Positions 1 through 10,417 of a stretch of DNA of 64,000 bases are shown here, piece by piece. Source of the DNA: Antedon mediterranea. Taxonomy: Eukaryota; Echinodermata; Crinoidea; Comatulida; Antedonidae. The DNA lies in the NCBI RefSeq assembly GCF_964355755.1, contig NC_092671.1:25170070-25234069 (forward strand). The letters run 5' to 3'. The position numbers and the translations under genes are program-made. A model generated the notes under the pieces. That model searched no databases. It had not been told where the DNA came from and saw only the letters and a list, made by a program, of their open reading frames with translations. The stretch's first letter is position 1. Each line of letters starts with the position of its first letter.

Positions 1-2
1 AC

Positions 3-709
3 TGCAGTGCTAGTGACATGTTTGTCATTAATGGCGTCCCGTCTTTTGGGGAGTATCTAAGAAAATCTTTCTTTTCACTGTTACAGAGAATGTCTGTTAG
101 CAAAAATGAAATGATAGAATGTATTATGGTATCATCATTTGAATCATCCAGGCTCCAGTACAAAATGATGGAGATCCTGAGATGATCTGATACCGTCTTT
201 TGTGTCTGCCTTTTTATTTTAACTTATTTATGCAATAGATTTTTTAACTATGGACGTCCGTTTCCGAAATAAAGGTGAAATGAATGATTGAATGAATGCG
301 CTTATGTAAAATAAATAATCATTAAAATCAGCTGAATCGACCAATAGTTTAATTTCTCTCACAAAAATGCTTACCCAATGATTACAATTCAATAAAAATA
401 TGAATTATTAGGAATTGATTTCTCTGTTTTTATTCTGCATGTATAGGCTAAGGTGTACATAATAACTAATGCTGAAAAATGTATTGTCAGAAATTATAAA
501 TACAAGTGGTTGATTACTGCACAAGAGTCTCCTCATATTACTCAGTTCTTTCAGAAACATTTCAAATGAAAAAAAGAAAATGACTATGATGACTGCAGAT
601 TGTAAAATACCTTTATAACTTCATTTCCATCACACCCTGCGCCCACAAGGATTCTTGTTGCATCCGCGTTTCCATTTCCAGCAGCGCACATTAAAGTAGT
701 ATATCCTTG
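3..709 (-). pseudogene. Orphan ankyrin exons 4 and 5 (duplicate A)
   Basis: Two exon-like blocks match the parental ankyrin gene on the minus strand. Exon 4 (611-709) keeps acceptor AG and donor GT and reads an ankyrin repeat starting QGYTTLMCAAGNG. The exon 5 block (about 3-93) has one extra base relative to the parental exon at 36,155-36,247, so its frame is broken. No exon 6-8 follows to the left because the window starts here, and exons 1-3 are absent on the right, where a MITE cluster and minisatellite take over. This is a fragment carried along by the segmental duplication whose other copy starts at 22,788. It is unlikely to make protein alone. Confidence 0.7.
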
Positions 710-929
710 CTATTATTATGAACAAAAATAAGCACATTAAATGATTAGACATTTGATGTTACATGCGTCTTATCTTTTCGTGTGCATTGTGACGGAAAGT
801 GAAGTAGATGAACATTACTGAAAAAAGTACAAAAGTGTAATGCAGTATTGTAATGGTAAAGTAGCTTTGCGTCAGAGTATTGAGTAATTGGTCAGATATT
901 TTGCTGTAAATTGAGAATAGTTGCAAAAA

Positions 930-990
930 AAATACGCAAGTAATTCTCGGGTGGGCTCGAACCCAAGACCTTCATAGTCCAGGAGTATTA
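930..990 (-). mobile_element. tRNA-derived SINE fragment
   Basis: Read on the minus strand, this stretch holds a Pol III B-box-like core (GGTTCGAGCCC) followed by the CCGAGAATTAC segment that also follows the tRNA-like head at 37,183-37,258. It is a partial copy of that SINE family. The duplicate carries the same fragment near 23,670-23,720. Confidence 0.55.
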
Positions 991-1136
991 GACTTTGAGG
1001 TAGAAATAAATATGCTAAAGCTGAATTTTTCAGGATAGGTCCCTAATGTTGTCTGAAACAACATCAGAAAGCTACTCCACAGTAGTTATTAACATTTACA
1101 ATCCTGTTGGTGCAGTAGGCCTACCCGCTGCTTAAG

Positions 1137-1900
1137 TGTGGTTCCCACTAGAACGCAACGCAGCGACGTATCGACGCAAAGTGCTGTATTGCGTAATCAC
1201 AAGTGGGAACCGACGACGCAATAGTGCTGCAAACATCGCAGGATTGATTTCACCCAGGCGGAGGGAAACACAATCATTAGAAGTGCATTTGCTTACGTTG
1301 CGTAGATTGCGTTACGTTGCGTCGCTAGTGGGAACCTCGAATCTAACCCCTAGCCATCACCTAATAATTGTGTTTGTTCCCACTACCAACGCAACGTAAG
1401 ACAACCTACGCAATGGAAGAAAATGCCCTTCAAATAATTTTGATTTCCCCCGCCAGCCTGAAATTTGTAGCACTGTTACGTCGTTGCGTTGCGTTCAAGT
1501 GGGAACCACGCTTTAGGCTATTCACAAGCGATTGATTTATTGAACTGTCACATCTCATTGTCAATTCACTTTTTGCGTCTACGTCTTTGCGTTGCTTCTC
1601 TAGCAGGAACCAAGTTAATTGTGTTTTCCCCTGCATCTACATACGTGAAATCAAAACTGCTTGGTTTGCTCGTCAACGTTAGTTGCCATAGACTCTGACC
1701 TAGTTCATCCTCCTCATACATTCCTTGTTCTTTCCTTGCGTTTTTGCGTGAAAAAAAAACTGCCCGAATGTTTGCAGCACTCTTCTTGCGTTGTTGGTTC
1801 CCACTTGTGTTACGCAATATTGCACTTTGCATCAATACGTTGTCTTTTTCTATTTTTAAGTTGATAAAATTGCGTTTTGACGATTCATTTTTTCCCAACA
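1137..1900. mobile_element. Cluster of GGTTCCCACT-type MITEs
   Basis: Repeated terminal motifs GGTTCCCACT and AGTGGGAACC with internal ACGCAACG/CGTTGCGT runs mark short inverted-repeat elements. One unit spans about 1,137-1,336. A further right-hand terminus lies at about 1,477-1,510, and an inverted related copy lies at about 1,750-1,845. The parental ankyrin intron (near 37,140) reads across the first insertion point without the element, so it inserted after the exons were copied. The flank resembles TTAA/TTTA, which would fit a TTAA-targeting superfamily, but that assignment is inference. Confidence 0.65.
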
Positions 1901-2009
1901 AAATCAGGGGGCTCAGGACACCCGTGACCTCTTCACTGGCAGTTCCATCCATCTTGCACTATTGTGAATCATCATCATGTGACCAACAAATCTAGGTAAC
2001 TGTGTGGTA

Positions 2010-3045
2010 ATACAAACTTCTTTCTGTCTGTAATCTGTGTGCAAACCATGACGGCGAAACAACGTTCACTTCTGCACTATCACTTCTTTCTGTCTGTAAT
2101 CTGTGTGCAAACCATGACGGCGAAACAACGTTCACTTCTGCACTATCACTTCTTTCTGTCTGTAATCTGTGTGCAAACCATGATGGCGAAACAACGTTCA
2201 CTTCTGCACTATCACTTCTTTCTGTCTGTAATCTGTGGGCAAACCATGATGGCGGAACGTTCACTTCTGTACTATCACTTCTTTCTGTCTGTAATCTGTG
2301 TACAAACCATGATGGCGAAACAATGTTCACTTCTGCACTATCACTTCTTTCTGTCTGTAATCTGTGTGCAAACCATGATGGCGGAACGTTCACTTCTGCA
2401 CTATCACTTCTTTCTGTCTGTAATCTGTGTGCAAACCATGATGGCGGAACGTTCACTTCTGCACTATCACTTCTTTCTGTCTGTAATCTGTGGGCAAACC
2501 ATGATAACGAAACAATGTTCACTTCTGCACTATCACTTCTTTCTGTCTGTAATCTGTGTGCAAACCATGATGGCGGAACGTTCACTTCTGCACTATCACT
2601 TCTTTCTGTCTGTAATCTGTGTGCAAACCATGATGGCGAAACAGCGTTCACTTCTGCACTATCACTTCTTTCTGTCTGTAAACTGTGTGCAAACCATGAT
2701 GGCGGAATACATTCACTTCTGCACTATCACTTCTTTCTGTCTGTAATCTGTGTGCAAACCATGACGGCGAAACAACGTTCACTTCTGTACTATCACTTCT
2801 TTCTGTCTGTAATCTGTGTGCAAACCATGATGGCGGAATACATTCACTTCTGCACTATCACTTCTTTCTGTCTGTAATCTGTGTGCAAACCATGACGGCG
2901 AAACAACGTTCACTTCTGTACTATCACTTCTTTCTGTCTGTAATCTGTGTGCAAACCATGATGGCGGAACCTTCACTTCTGCACTATCACTTCTTTCTGT
3001 CTGTAATCTGTGTGCAAACCATGATGACGGAACGTTCACTTCTAC
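2010..3045. repeat. Minisatellite, 60/66-bp units, about 16 copies
   Basis: Tandem units begin with CTTCTTTCTGTCTGTAATC and come in two lengths, 66 bp (GGCGAAACAACGTTC type) and 60 bp (GGCGGAACGTTC type), interspersed irregularly. Both lengths are multiples of three and the unit has few stop codons, so long open frames appear on both strands. These are composition artefacts with no start context, splice sites or domain. The homologous array at 24,655-26,545 is nearly twice as long. Confidence 0.93.
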
Positions 3046-3059
3046 AGTATATTTAGAGG

Positions 3060-4770
3060 ATCTTGTTATTTTACACTCTCCCATCGGAACTCATTCTAAA
3101 ACCAACCACTTGACGGCTACTGAAACCCCACTGAACGGCACTCCTGGTGAGAACCCTATAGTGTACTATCAATTGGTCAAATTTTAAAAATCGATTGGGC
3201 TAGATGAAATATTAAATTCCGGTTGAAACAAGAGCAGTCATGAACGCAGTTTTACAGAAAATCTTGCTCACAACTTATCGACTTGAAAGCTACTACTGCT
3301 TGTGATCTGTCATCAGACATGTGAACAAGATTTGATTTATGAAATTGTAATTTTTAAATGTAATAAATAAAATGGTCTCATTCAAAAATGTTAACATAAT
3401 ATTGTATACTTTATTATACTCGATTTACTTTATAAATTTCTAATAATTTTATTTTAATGAATTGAGATATTTACATTTCTAATTAAACATTATATCACTT
3501 TTGATTATAATATACACAATAAATAATTACAACAGAACCCCTATAAAGGCACACATTCATGACCCAACAAAGTGTGCCAACACCCCCCGCCTCCCATCCC
3601 TTAATAGGAGTTGGCTACAGTAAGTGATAACAATATAAACTGTTCACTTTGAAGAAAAGTCTCCCCTAGGTTTTATCAAATGAGGAAATCTACTGTACTG
3701 TGTATATCTAACAATATCAATCAATCAATAAACATTATGAACACAAATGATCAACATTTCTTTAAAAAGTAATTGTAATAATAAGTATAATACAGTATGC
3801 ATGCATTAAAAATTATTTTTTTTTAAAATTTGATTGACAGTTATATTTGGCCATTTGACCACCTGATCGCATTGCATTTTGAGTAAACGTTTTTTGTTAA
3901 TGAAAAAACATTTAAACTGATATATTTGTAAGCAAACATTTAGTAGAATAATATTTTTAAAAAAAAATGGTTTATTCGTCCCTACATGCAGTCAAAAACA
4001 GGTCCTGAGATTTGAAACAGGCCTGACTACCAATTGGTTTGGTTTACAAACAAAATGAATATATACAGCAGATTTATAGTTTGAAAGCCTAAATTTCTCG
4101 GTTTGTTAAGTTTTAAAACTGTAATATTCTACCAACAAACAAGTATGTTTTTAGTACAAAGTGCAATCCAAGTGATGTTTAAATAGTCCACAAAGATATT
4201 AAAAAATCAAACCAGATAAATAGTTTTCTTACATAATGAGAAGGTAGCCTATAATGTACATACAGTAAAGGCTTTTGTGCAGACTTCTGTTGTCAGACAA
4301 GAGCACCAACCGAAATTACTAGATGAAGATGATAGTTCAAATAATTGACAAAAGAATGAGTTAGAAAGAAGTTATTTGTTCTTTATATTGTTTCTTGCTT
4401 GTTGGTATAACTGGGCATAACAGTGTTTTCCAAATAGCATGGTAAAATAGCAAAATTGCCATGTATTACATCAGTCTCAGATAGAGCATTACCAACAGGT
4501 TGTCGTCGTTAATAAACACAAGAAAATCTCATACAGAAATCCTTGCCATTGGTGCAATCAAACTGTATTCTGTTAATAATAAACACTAGCTAATGTTGCT
4601 GTTTCAATGCAGTATGGCCGCATATGAAGTTATTATAAGAAACTTGTTATTAATTTTAAATACAGTGTTACTGTTAATAAACACAAGAAACTCTCACTGT
4701 TTTTCTTAGTGAAACCATTTCCACTGGTGCAGCCAAATCAGATTCTATCTAAATCAATGTTTGTATAAAT
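3060..4770. other. AT-rich intergenic sequence
   Basis: No convincing exon, RNA gene or element terminus is visible between the minisatellite and the GPCR stop codon. The stretch nearest the receptor probably holds its 3' UTR. The same sequence with few changes is at 26,560-28,259. Confidence 0.5.
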
Positions 4771-5820
4771 CTACAGCACTTGTTTTAATGGAATAGTCTC
4801 ATTTGGCCCAAGAATGTCTTTTCCAAAATCAGGATCTTGTGAAGACTTAGAATTTGACCTTATGGTGGAATGTCTAATTGTTGTTGTTGTTGTTGTTCGA
4901 AAGCTGGATGCTGGCTCATGTGCAAATCTCGAAAAACATGGCATAAACTTGACGCAACACCACATTTTCAACAAATTCTTTTTAAAATTTTGTCCAATGA
5001 ATGTGTACAACACCGGATTTATTACACTATGAGAGAACAAAATGCCAACAACCACTGCATGAACATCTGGCTGAAGATCTGTAAAAGTTACAGCGATATA
5101 AAATGGTGAAAAGAGTATTACGAATGATAAAACTATAGAAATAGCAAGAATAAGCACACGTTTTGATGATTTCCGCGTTGTGTTGTTTTGTTCAATCTGT
5201 TGTGATGAAGCCATGGCATACACAATCAGAGCATAACAGAGGATAATTGCAATCAACGGTACTGCATAGTTCAAAGAAAACATGTAATACTTATAGTATT
5301 CATCGAACAATCTGATTTGACAATAATTAATGCCTTCCCACTCCAGAATGTGTGTATGTACCCATATTGGTATGGAAACAATTCCTGAAGCTATAAAAGT
5401 TAGAAAACAAACACATTTTGCGGATTTTTTCGTACGGTAAACCTTCGAAGAAATGCAATGCACGATGGCGAAATACCTGTCAAGACTCAAAATAACAATA
5501 ACATAAACAATGTTTAAATTCTTCCACAATTCCAAACCATGATAAACTACACAAAAAGTGTATGAAGGGCTAAAACAATAAAATGTTCTCCAAACGTTGT
5601 TACCAAAATAAAATACACCATTTATACAGTCCAGTACAGCCAGGTTGAAAATGAAAATATTTGGTATATTTTGCAAGTTTTTAAATTTTAAAATCATTAC
5701 AATGATTATTAGGTTGAAGGCTATTGCAATAATAGATGCTGCATATTTAAAAATCAAGAGAGCATCAACCTCAATAGGACCGTCCGTTGAATTCTCAGCA
5801 ATAGTATTATTATCAGCCAT
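4771..5820 (-). CDS. Class A (rhodopsin-type) peptide-like GPCR, copy 1
   Basis: Intronless receptor of 349 residues if translation starts at the MADNNTIAENST methionine (5,820). The open frame continues 36 codons upstream to 5,928, but that stretch has no TM or signal character, whereas MADNNT starts a short acidic N-terminus with two N-glycosylation sequons. Seven hydrophobic segments follow. Class-A hallmarks are NLAVLD in TM2, LDRY at the end of TM3, a Cys before TM3 paired with the ECL2 NYCQ Cys, and NPVLY in TM7 followed by FIGQNFKKNL (helix 8) and a Cys-rich tail. The TM6 CWxP motif is replaced by LFSPF. TM2 and TM7 resemble the somatostatin/opioid/galanin group, but the ligand cannot be called. 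A Thr run near the C-terminus is encoded by a CAA/TTG-type microsatellite and is one codon longer than in copy 2. Confidence 0.88.
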   Translation of the reverse strand: MADNNTIAENSTDGPIEVDALLIFKYAASIIAIAFNLIIIVMILKFKNLQNIPNIFIFNLAVLDCINGVFYFGNNVWRTFYCFSPSYTFCVVYHGLELWKNLNIVYVIVILSLDRYFAIVHCISSKVYRTKKSAKCVCFLTFIASGIVSIPIWVHTHILEWEGINYCQIRLFDEYYKYYMFSLNYAVPLIAIILCYALIVYAMASSQQIEQNNTTRKSSKRVLILAISIVLSFVILFSPFYIAVTFTDLQPDVHAVVVGILFSHSVINPVLYTFIGQNFKKNLLKMWCCVKFMPCFSRFAHEPASSFRTTTTTTIRHSTIRSNSKSSQDPDFGKDILGPNETIPLKQVL

Positions 5821-7691
5821 TTGAATACACTGACACACTAAAACAGAGTATAATTCAATAAACTTCTCAGACTGTCCTCTACAATCAAAGTTATAACTTC
5901 TTCTGATTCTGTTCAGTTTTCCTTGCATTTATATAGTCGTCAATTTAATCTCTTAACCAATGAGAAGCTTCCATTTCTGAACAAATCAAAATGACATCCT
6001 AGGGAAGTTCTCATGTTTTTCTACATAAAATTAAGACTGATCTGTATGCATACAAAGTTCAGATCAGAAACCAACAATTAAACTTGGATAACAATTTAAT
6101 TTAAACCACTTTAATAATGAATCTCTTCCCAATCATAAACAAATTCACTGGGTCATAATCCCAGAGGTTTTTTTAGTTAGGTATAGTACACATTTTCACA
6201 ACTGTATAAAATTGAATTTGATGCGGGTTACAACCTAGCATGATTGCACCAAAAAGCTTTTCAGCATGACTGGGACATTCTTCATGGTTACATTTTATGC
6301 AATTTTATTGTTAGTTATGGAAGATTGTGTTAGAATTAGATAACAATCGTAGCTATATGTAGAGCATTGACACCAATTGGCTTAAAAGTAGATAAAGATG
6401 TTCAGAGTATGGTAAAATTCGGTAGAATTCTCTCAGAATATTACTATTAGACCTACATACATATTGAAAGTTGCTTTTGAATATACCTTTGGAACCCCTT
6501 ATAAATAATTTATATTCCGTTTTTCAATTCTATTATTGTTAAGATAAAGCCATGCCTATTGTGTCGGCTCTTTTGGTGCTCCATAGAAACAAAAACACAT
6601 TCTGGCACTTTAACCTTGAGTATGCAAAACAGTGTGATAAAAACGTTCAAGCAATGTTAAGGATTTATATTACTTTTTATATGATTGTCCGTTTGAGGCC
6701 TAATTCTATGGTGTGCTATCCATGATAAAGTTAGTTAACACAAAATGACGCTATCTATTGATTGCCAATTTGAATTGCAAGATGGTTGTAGTATTTCCCA
6801 AAGGGCATAATAACGTATTGCGTTTAAGTCTTATGTTATATATTATATTTTTAACATCTATATCATCTCCATAATTTTGAAGTTAAATGCATTAGTTAAT
6901 TATTATGGATAAAGAATTATTATTTCTATAATGTTGAACAATCTATTATGTAAACGATGGTTTATGAAAAAGAAACAAACCATGAACGCAGCAGTTATAT
7001 TTACAAGATACTAATATTCATGTCGGAACATGAGAGATTTTTTAAAATGAAATTTCCTGCAGAAGATAATGCATTATTGTATTCCTTAAATTTAAATTTA
7101 AATACATTAGTAATTAAAGAATGAGAATTATTTCAATGGTTCTTAAAAGTGCATATGGGTCTAAAAACGTATTGTAATCGGTATACAATGTAAATCATTG
7201 TATAATATTAATTATAATAATTTTGTTGTTTTTAACAATAATTGTATTGTTATTGGAATGGTAACCATCTGGTAACAGTACACTCAAGGAAGTAAAGAAC
7301 TTCTTGAGCTACATCTTTAATATCAATATTAAAAGTTCATTACGTCAGTTTATTTCCTTATAAATTGTTCAGTTTCAATATTGAATATTATTGATTAAAG
7401 CATAGGTAGATACATGGAGGACCCACCTCGGGCCCCTTATTTCTCATCCTAGTTTGTGGTACACCATCATCCTTAAAAGAGAAGTAAGCTGAGAATATCT
7501 CGAATACCATCCAAAACATTGATACATTCTTCCTTTTAAGAAATTAGGCTACATGGTGTATTGGAAACTATTTTTTTACTAATATTTAAAATGAAACAGA
7601 AGAATATAATACTACATTGCAGAACAGTCCAAATACAGATGTGTATCGCATCATCTAATTCATAAATAATAGACAATAATAATTCAGTTTA

Positions 7692-9134
7692 CTAGATGGT
7701 ACGCTCGCTTCGCTCGCGTACCATCTAGGTCGTGCCCACAGATGGTTCTCGAATACATAATAATTTCAGCGTTAAAAAACTGGCGATTTCAAATGTACGT
7801 ACAATAATACATGTCGTTTACAGGAACGAAAATAGACACTGATTTATGTACTCAAACTAAAATTAGCACCCTCAGAATTACTTCCGAAAGAGAAACTTGT
7901 CACAAAATGAGACCAATTGTTTAAGTCAAATTTAAACAAACTTAATTTGTGTTTTGTATGTAACATTAGGGGTGAGGGATGGGGAAGAAGAGGATGGGTG
8001 CAAAGAGGAACAATTTTTAAATATATTAAATATATTCTTTATCCATTTAGTAACGAAATATTAATTGTTTTCATGTTTTACAAATAATATATCACTAAAC
8101 ACAGTAAAACATTGCTATGTAATACTTTGTTGAAACTATCACCGTCCTAGTCGATTGAAATAGTATAGTACATGTAACGATACATCACTACGACGTGTAT
8201 GTTTATATAATGTAAAACAATTTGTGAAAACCACCTCTATTCGGGGAAAATCATAAAATCGATTTAATCGTCAATAAAAATTAAATTATCTAACTCAACT
8301 TTATTAGTAGGCCTAATGGTTTTCAATTGTTTCTTAGAGCCAATTCATACTTAAGTTGGTTCCTACCCTACCCACCAAAGTTGTTCTGCGTTTAGGGGAT
8401 TTGATGCACCGTAGGCCTATCCTCTACTGGCTTTACAACGCTACTCATGCCAGTGAGGGAAGGGTGATGATGTGGGTGGTTTAAATGCAATAATAAAGAT
8501 TTGTACATAATATACGGCGACTGAAAACGCTAGCTCATTATCAGTTAAAAAAATTATATCCAACCTCTGCAGCACAGATTGAAAAAAAAAATGGATCGAA
8601 TTTCTGTTATGAGTATATACAGTGCTTGCCTTTACGACGCCTGAGGGAATAGACACTTGTGGAACAGAGATTGGAATGTTCCATTCATCGCAAATCAATA
8701 CATTTGTATAAACGTATATTAAATCTATCAAAATAGTATTTAAAAAAAAAATCGGCCTGTCTTCAACATTATGATGCTGTACTCGAGCTGTTCAACCGGT
8801 TTTCAGCCATTAAAAACAATTATCGTAGGAGGAGATAGGAAAATGCGAAGCATCCTCGTATTATTGTCTGCGGGTATTTTTCAAGACGGACATCCATTAG
8901 ACAGTGTATACCACGATCGAAAAACACCCCTATTTGGGGCAAATCGTTGAACCTAAATTCGTTTTAATCGTCAATAACTAATTATCGAACTCAATTTAAT
9001 TAGTAAACAGGGTTACATCTGGTGGTTAAAATCAGTACCGAAAGTACGAACCAACTTTATATACCATCGAGTAAACATTCTAGAAATAACGCGCGATTTA
9101 CCGAATTTTGCCCTTACGTAAATTTATATATAGA
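7692..9134 (-). mobile_element. Non-autonomous Helitron (copy in unit 1)
   Basis: On the minus strand the element begins TCTATATATAAATTTACG and ends GTACCATCTAG, so it has 5'-TC and 3'-CTAG (CTRR) ends. It sits between host A and T. A 13-bp stem (CTAGATGGTACGC with GCGTACCATCTAG) closes a GCTTCGC-containing loop at the 3' end. Units 3 and 4 carry the unoccupied site reading CAGTTTATAAGGTGCAC, which fixes both boundaries to the base and shows no target duplication. No Rep/helicase domain is encoded: the longest internal frame (8,441-8,731) has no recognisable domain. Two diverged internal direct repeats of roughly 90 bp (near 8,225 and 8,925) are present. Confidence 0.92.
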
Positions 9135-10417
9135 TAAGGTGCACTATGCTAAAAGCAAATGAGCTTATCATTGAAAAGGAAAATGGCAGAGAAAAATATG
9201 GAGTTAAAAGGGTGAATTTTTAAACTTGCATTAAAATTATCAATTGAAGTTTCCTGTCAAATAGAGATAGGTAAACAATTCCAAGGGAAGAAATGGGCCC
9301 AAGAAAAAAATGAAAACCATAATGCATAGCGATGCTTTGTTGAAAGTATAATTTCTTAACCTTAAGTATGTTAAGAATTTTGCAACTTAAAGTATGTAGC
9401 GATATGTTCAGGTATTTTACATGTAACAATTTCTACATTATTTTAATACAAAATGTAAATAAACATTGTAAAAATATTTATTATGTCCAACCAAGTTTAC
9501 TGTGTAAATCATGCTGTTTACATATTATTCTATCGTAAGCCTATCGTAGACCAGCACAGACAATGATAAATAAAAATAACAAAATAATCACCGAAAACTT
9601 AATTTAGCAAAAAAATGCCTACATAGGAGTAACATTTACTTATTGTTTCTTTGATAAGAATACAGTCTGTAAAATCAAAACACTGCAATTCATTTCAATG
9701 TGAAAACAAAATACTAATATTTAATATCTGATAAATGTTGTTGTTGGGATTAACAGTACAGTATATACATTTCGGTACCAACGTTAAACCATAAGTAATA
9801 ATTAATTATTACTCTATGGTTAAAAAAAAACAATATAAATATAAACAGTTCTATTATACAGTTAAATATTACTACTCTTACTATACTATTTATTGCGCCA
9901 TCAAATTTGCTCGATTTACAAAAAAAACCGCATGTCAAGGTTTGAAAATCTGTAAAGAAATATGATAAAATGTGTCCCGAATAACCTGGAGCCTACTTCA
10001 ACGAAGGACTTGCAACTGGATGATAACACTGGTGGCTTGAACCCAACATCTTAATTATTGTCTAAGTATCATGGAAAATTTCAAAATGCAATGTGACGAT
10101 GTTTTTTACCCGAAGTTGTATATGTAACGGAAAATATTAATTCTGAAAAACGACACTTAAAAGATACAGTACAGGTGATTATAGCATTCGTATATCAACT
10201 TATGGATCAATCAATCATTGCCTATCAATAGTAGCACAGTGATTTGCGATAAAAAAAAATTACACTATAGCTCTGCTATACAATTAAGTAAATATTACAA
10301 TTTCTAATACGCTAATGAACTAAAATTGTCTTGCGGTAGTGCATGAGTCATCTAGCCTAGTGTGTTGTAATCTCTATGAGTTAACACATTTTGCCACCCA
10401 TGTCACCCTGATTCGTG

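Larger units (their letters stand above)
1..6351. repeat. Segmental duplication, copy A (partner 22,788-29,837)
   Basis: Base 1 aligns with 22,788 and the match continues to about 6,351 / 29,837 with scattered substitutions. The main length differences are the minisatellite (about 16 versus 30 units) and about 95 bp of MITE sequence present here (about 1,408-1,506) and missing in the partner. The right end of both copies breaks inside ankyrin exon 6, leaving the same 29-base exon stub (6,352-6,380 and 29,838-29,866). Confidence 0.9.

Noticed and set aside
2010-3045. CRISPR-like array (regular repeats)
   Set aside because: Units are contiguous with no unique spacers, and the genome is animal.
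7692-7728. Rho-independent terminator-like or regulatory hairpin
   Set aside because: The stem-loop coincides exactly with the 3' end of the Helitron, and the locus is eukaryotic.
8441-8731. 96-residue minus-strand frame in the Helitron
   Set aside because: No domain and no homologue in the empty units. Preserved only because units 1 and 2 are nearly identical.
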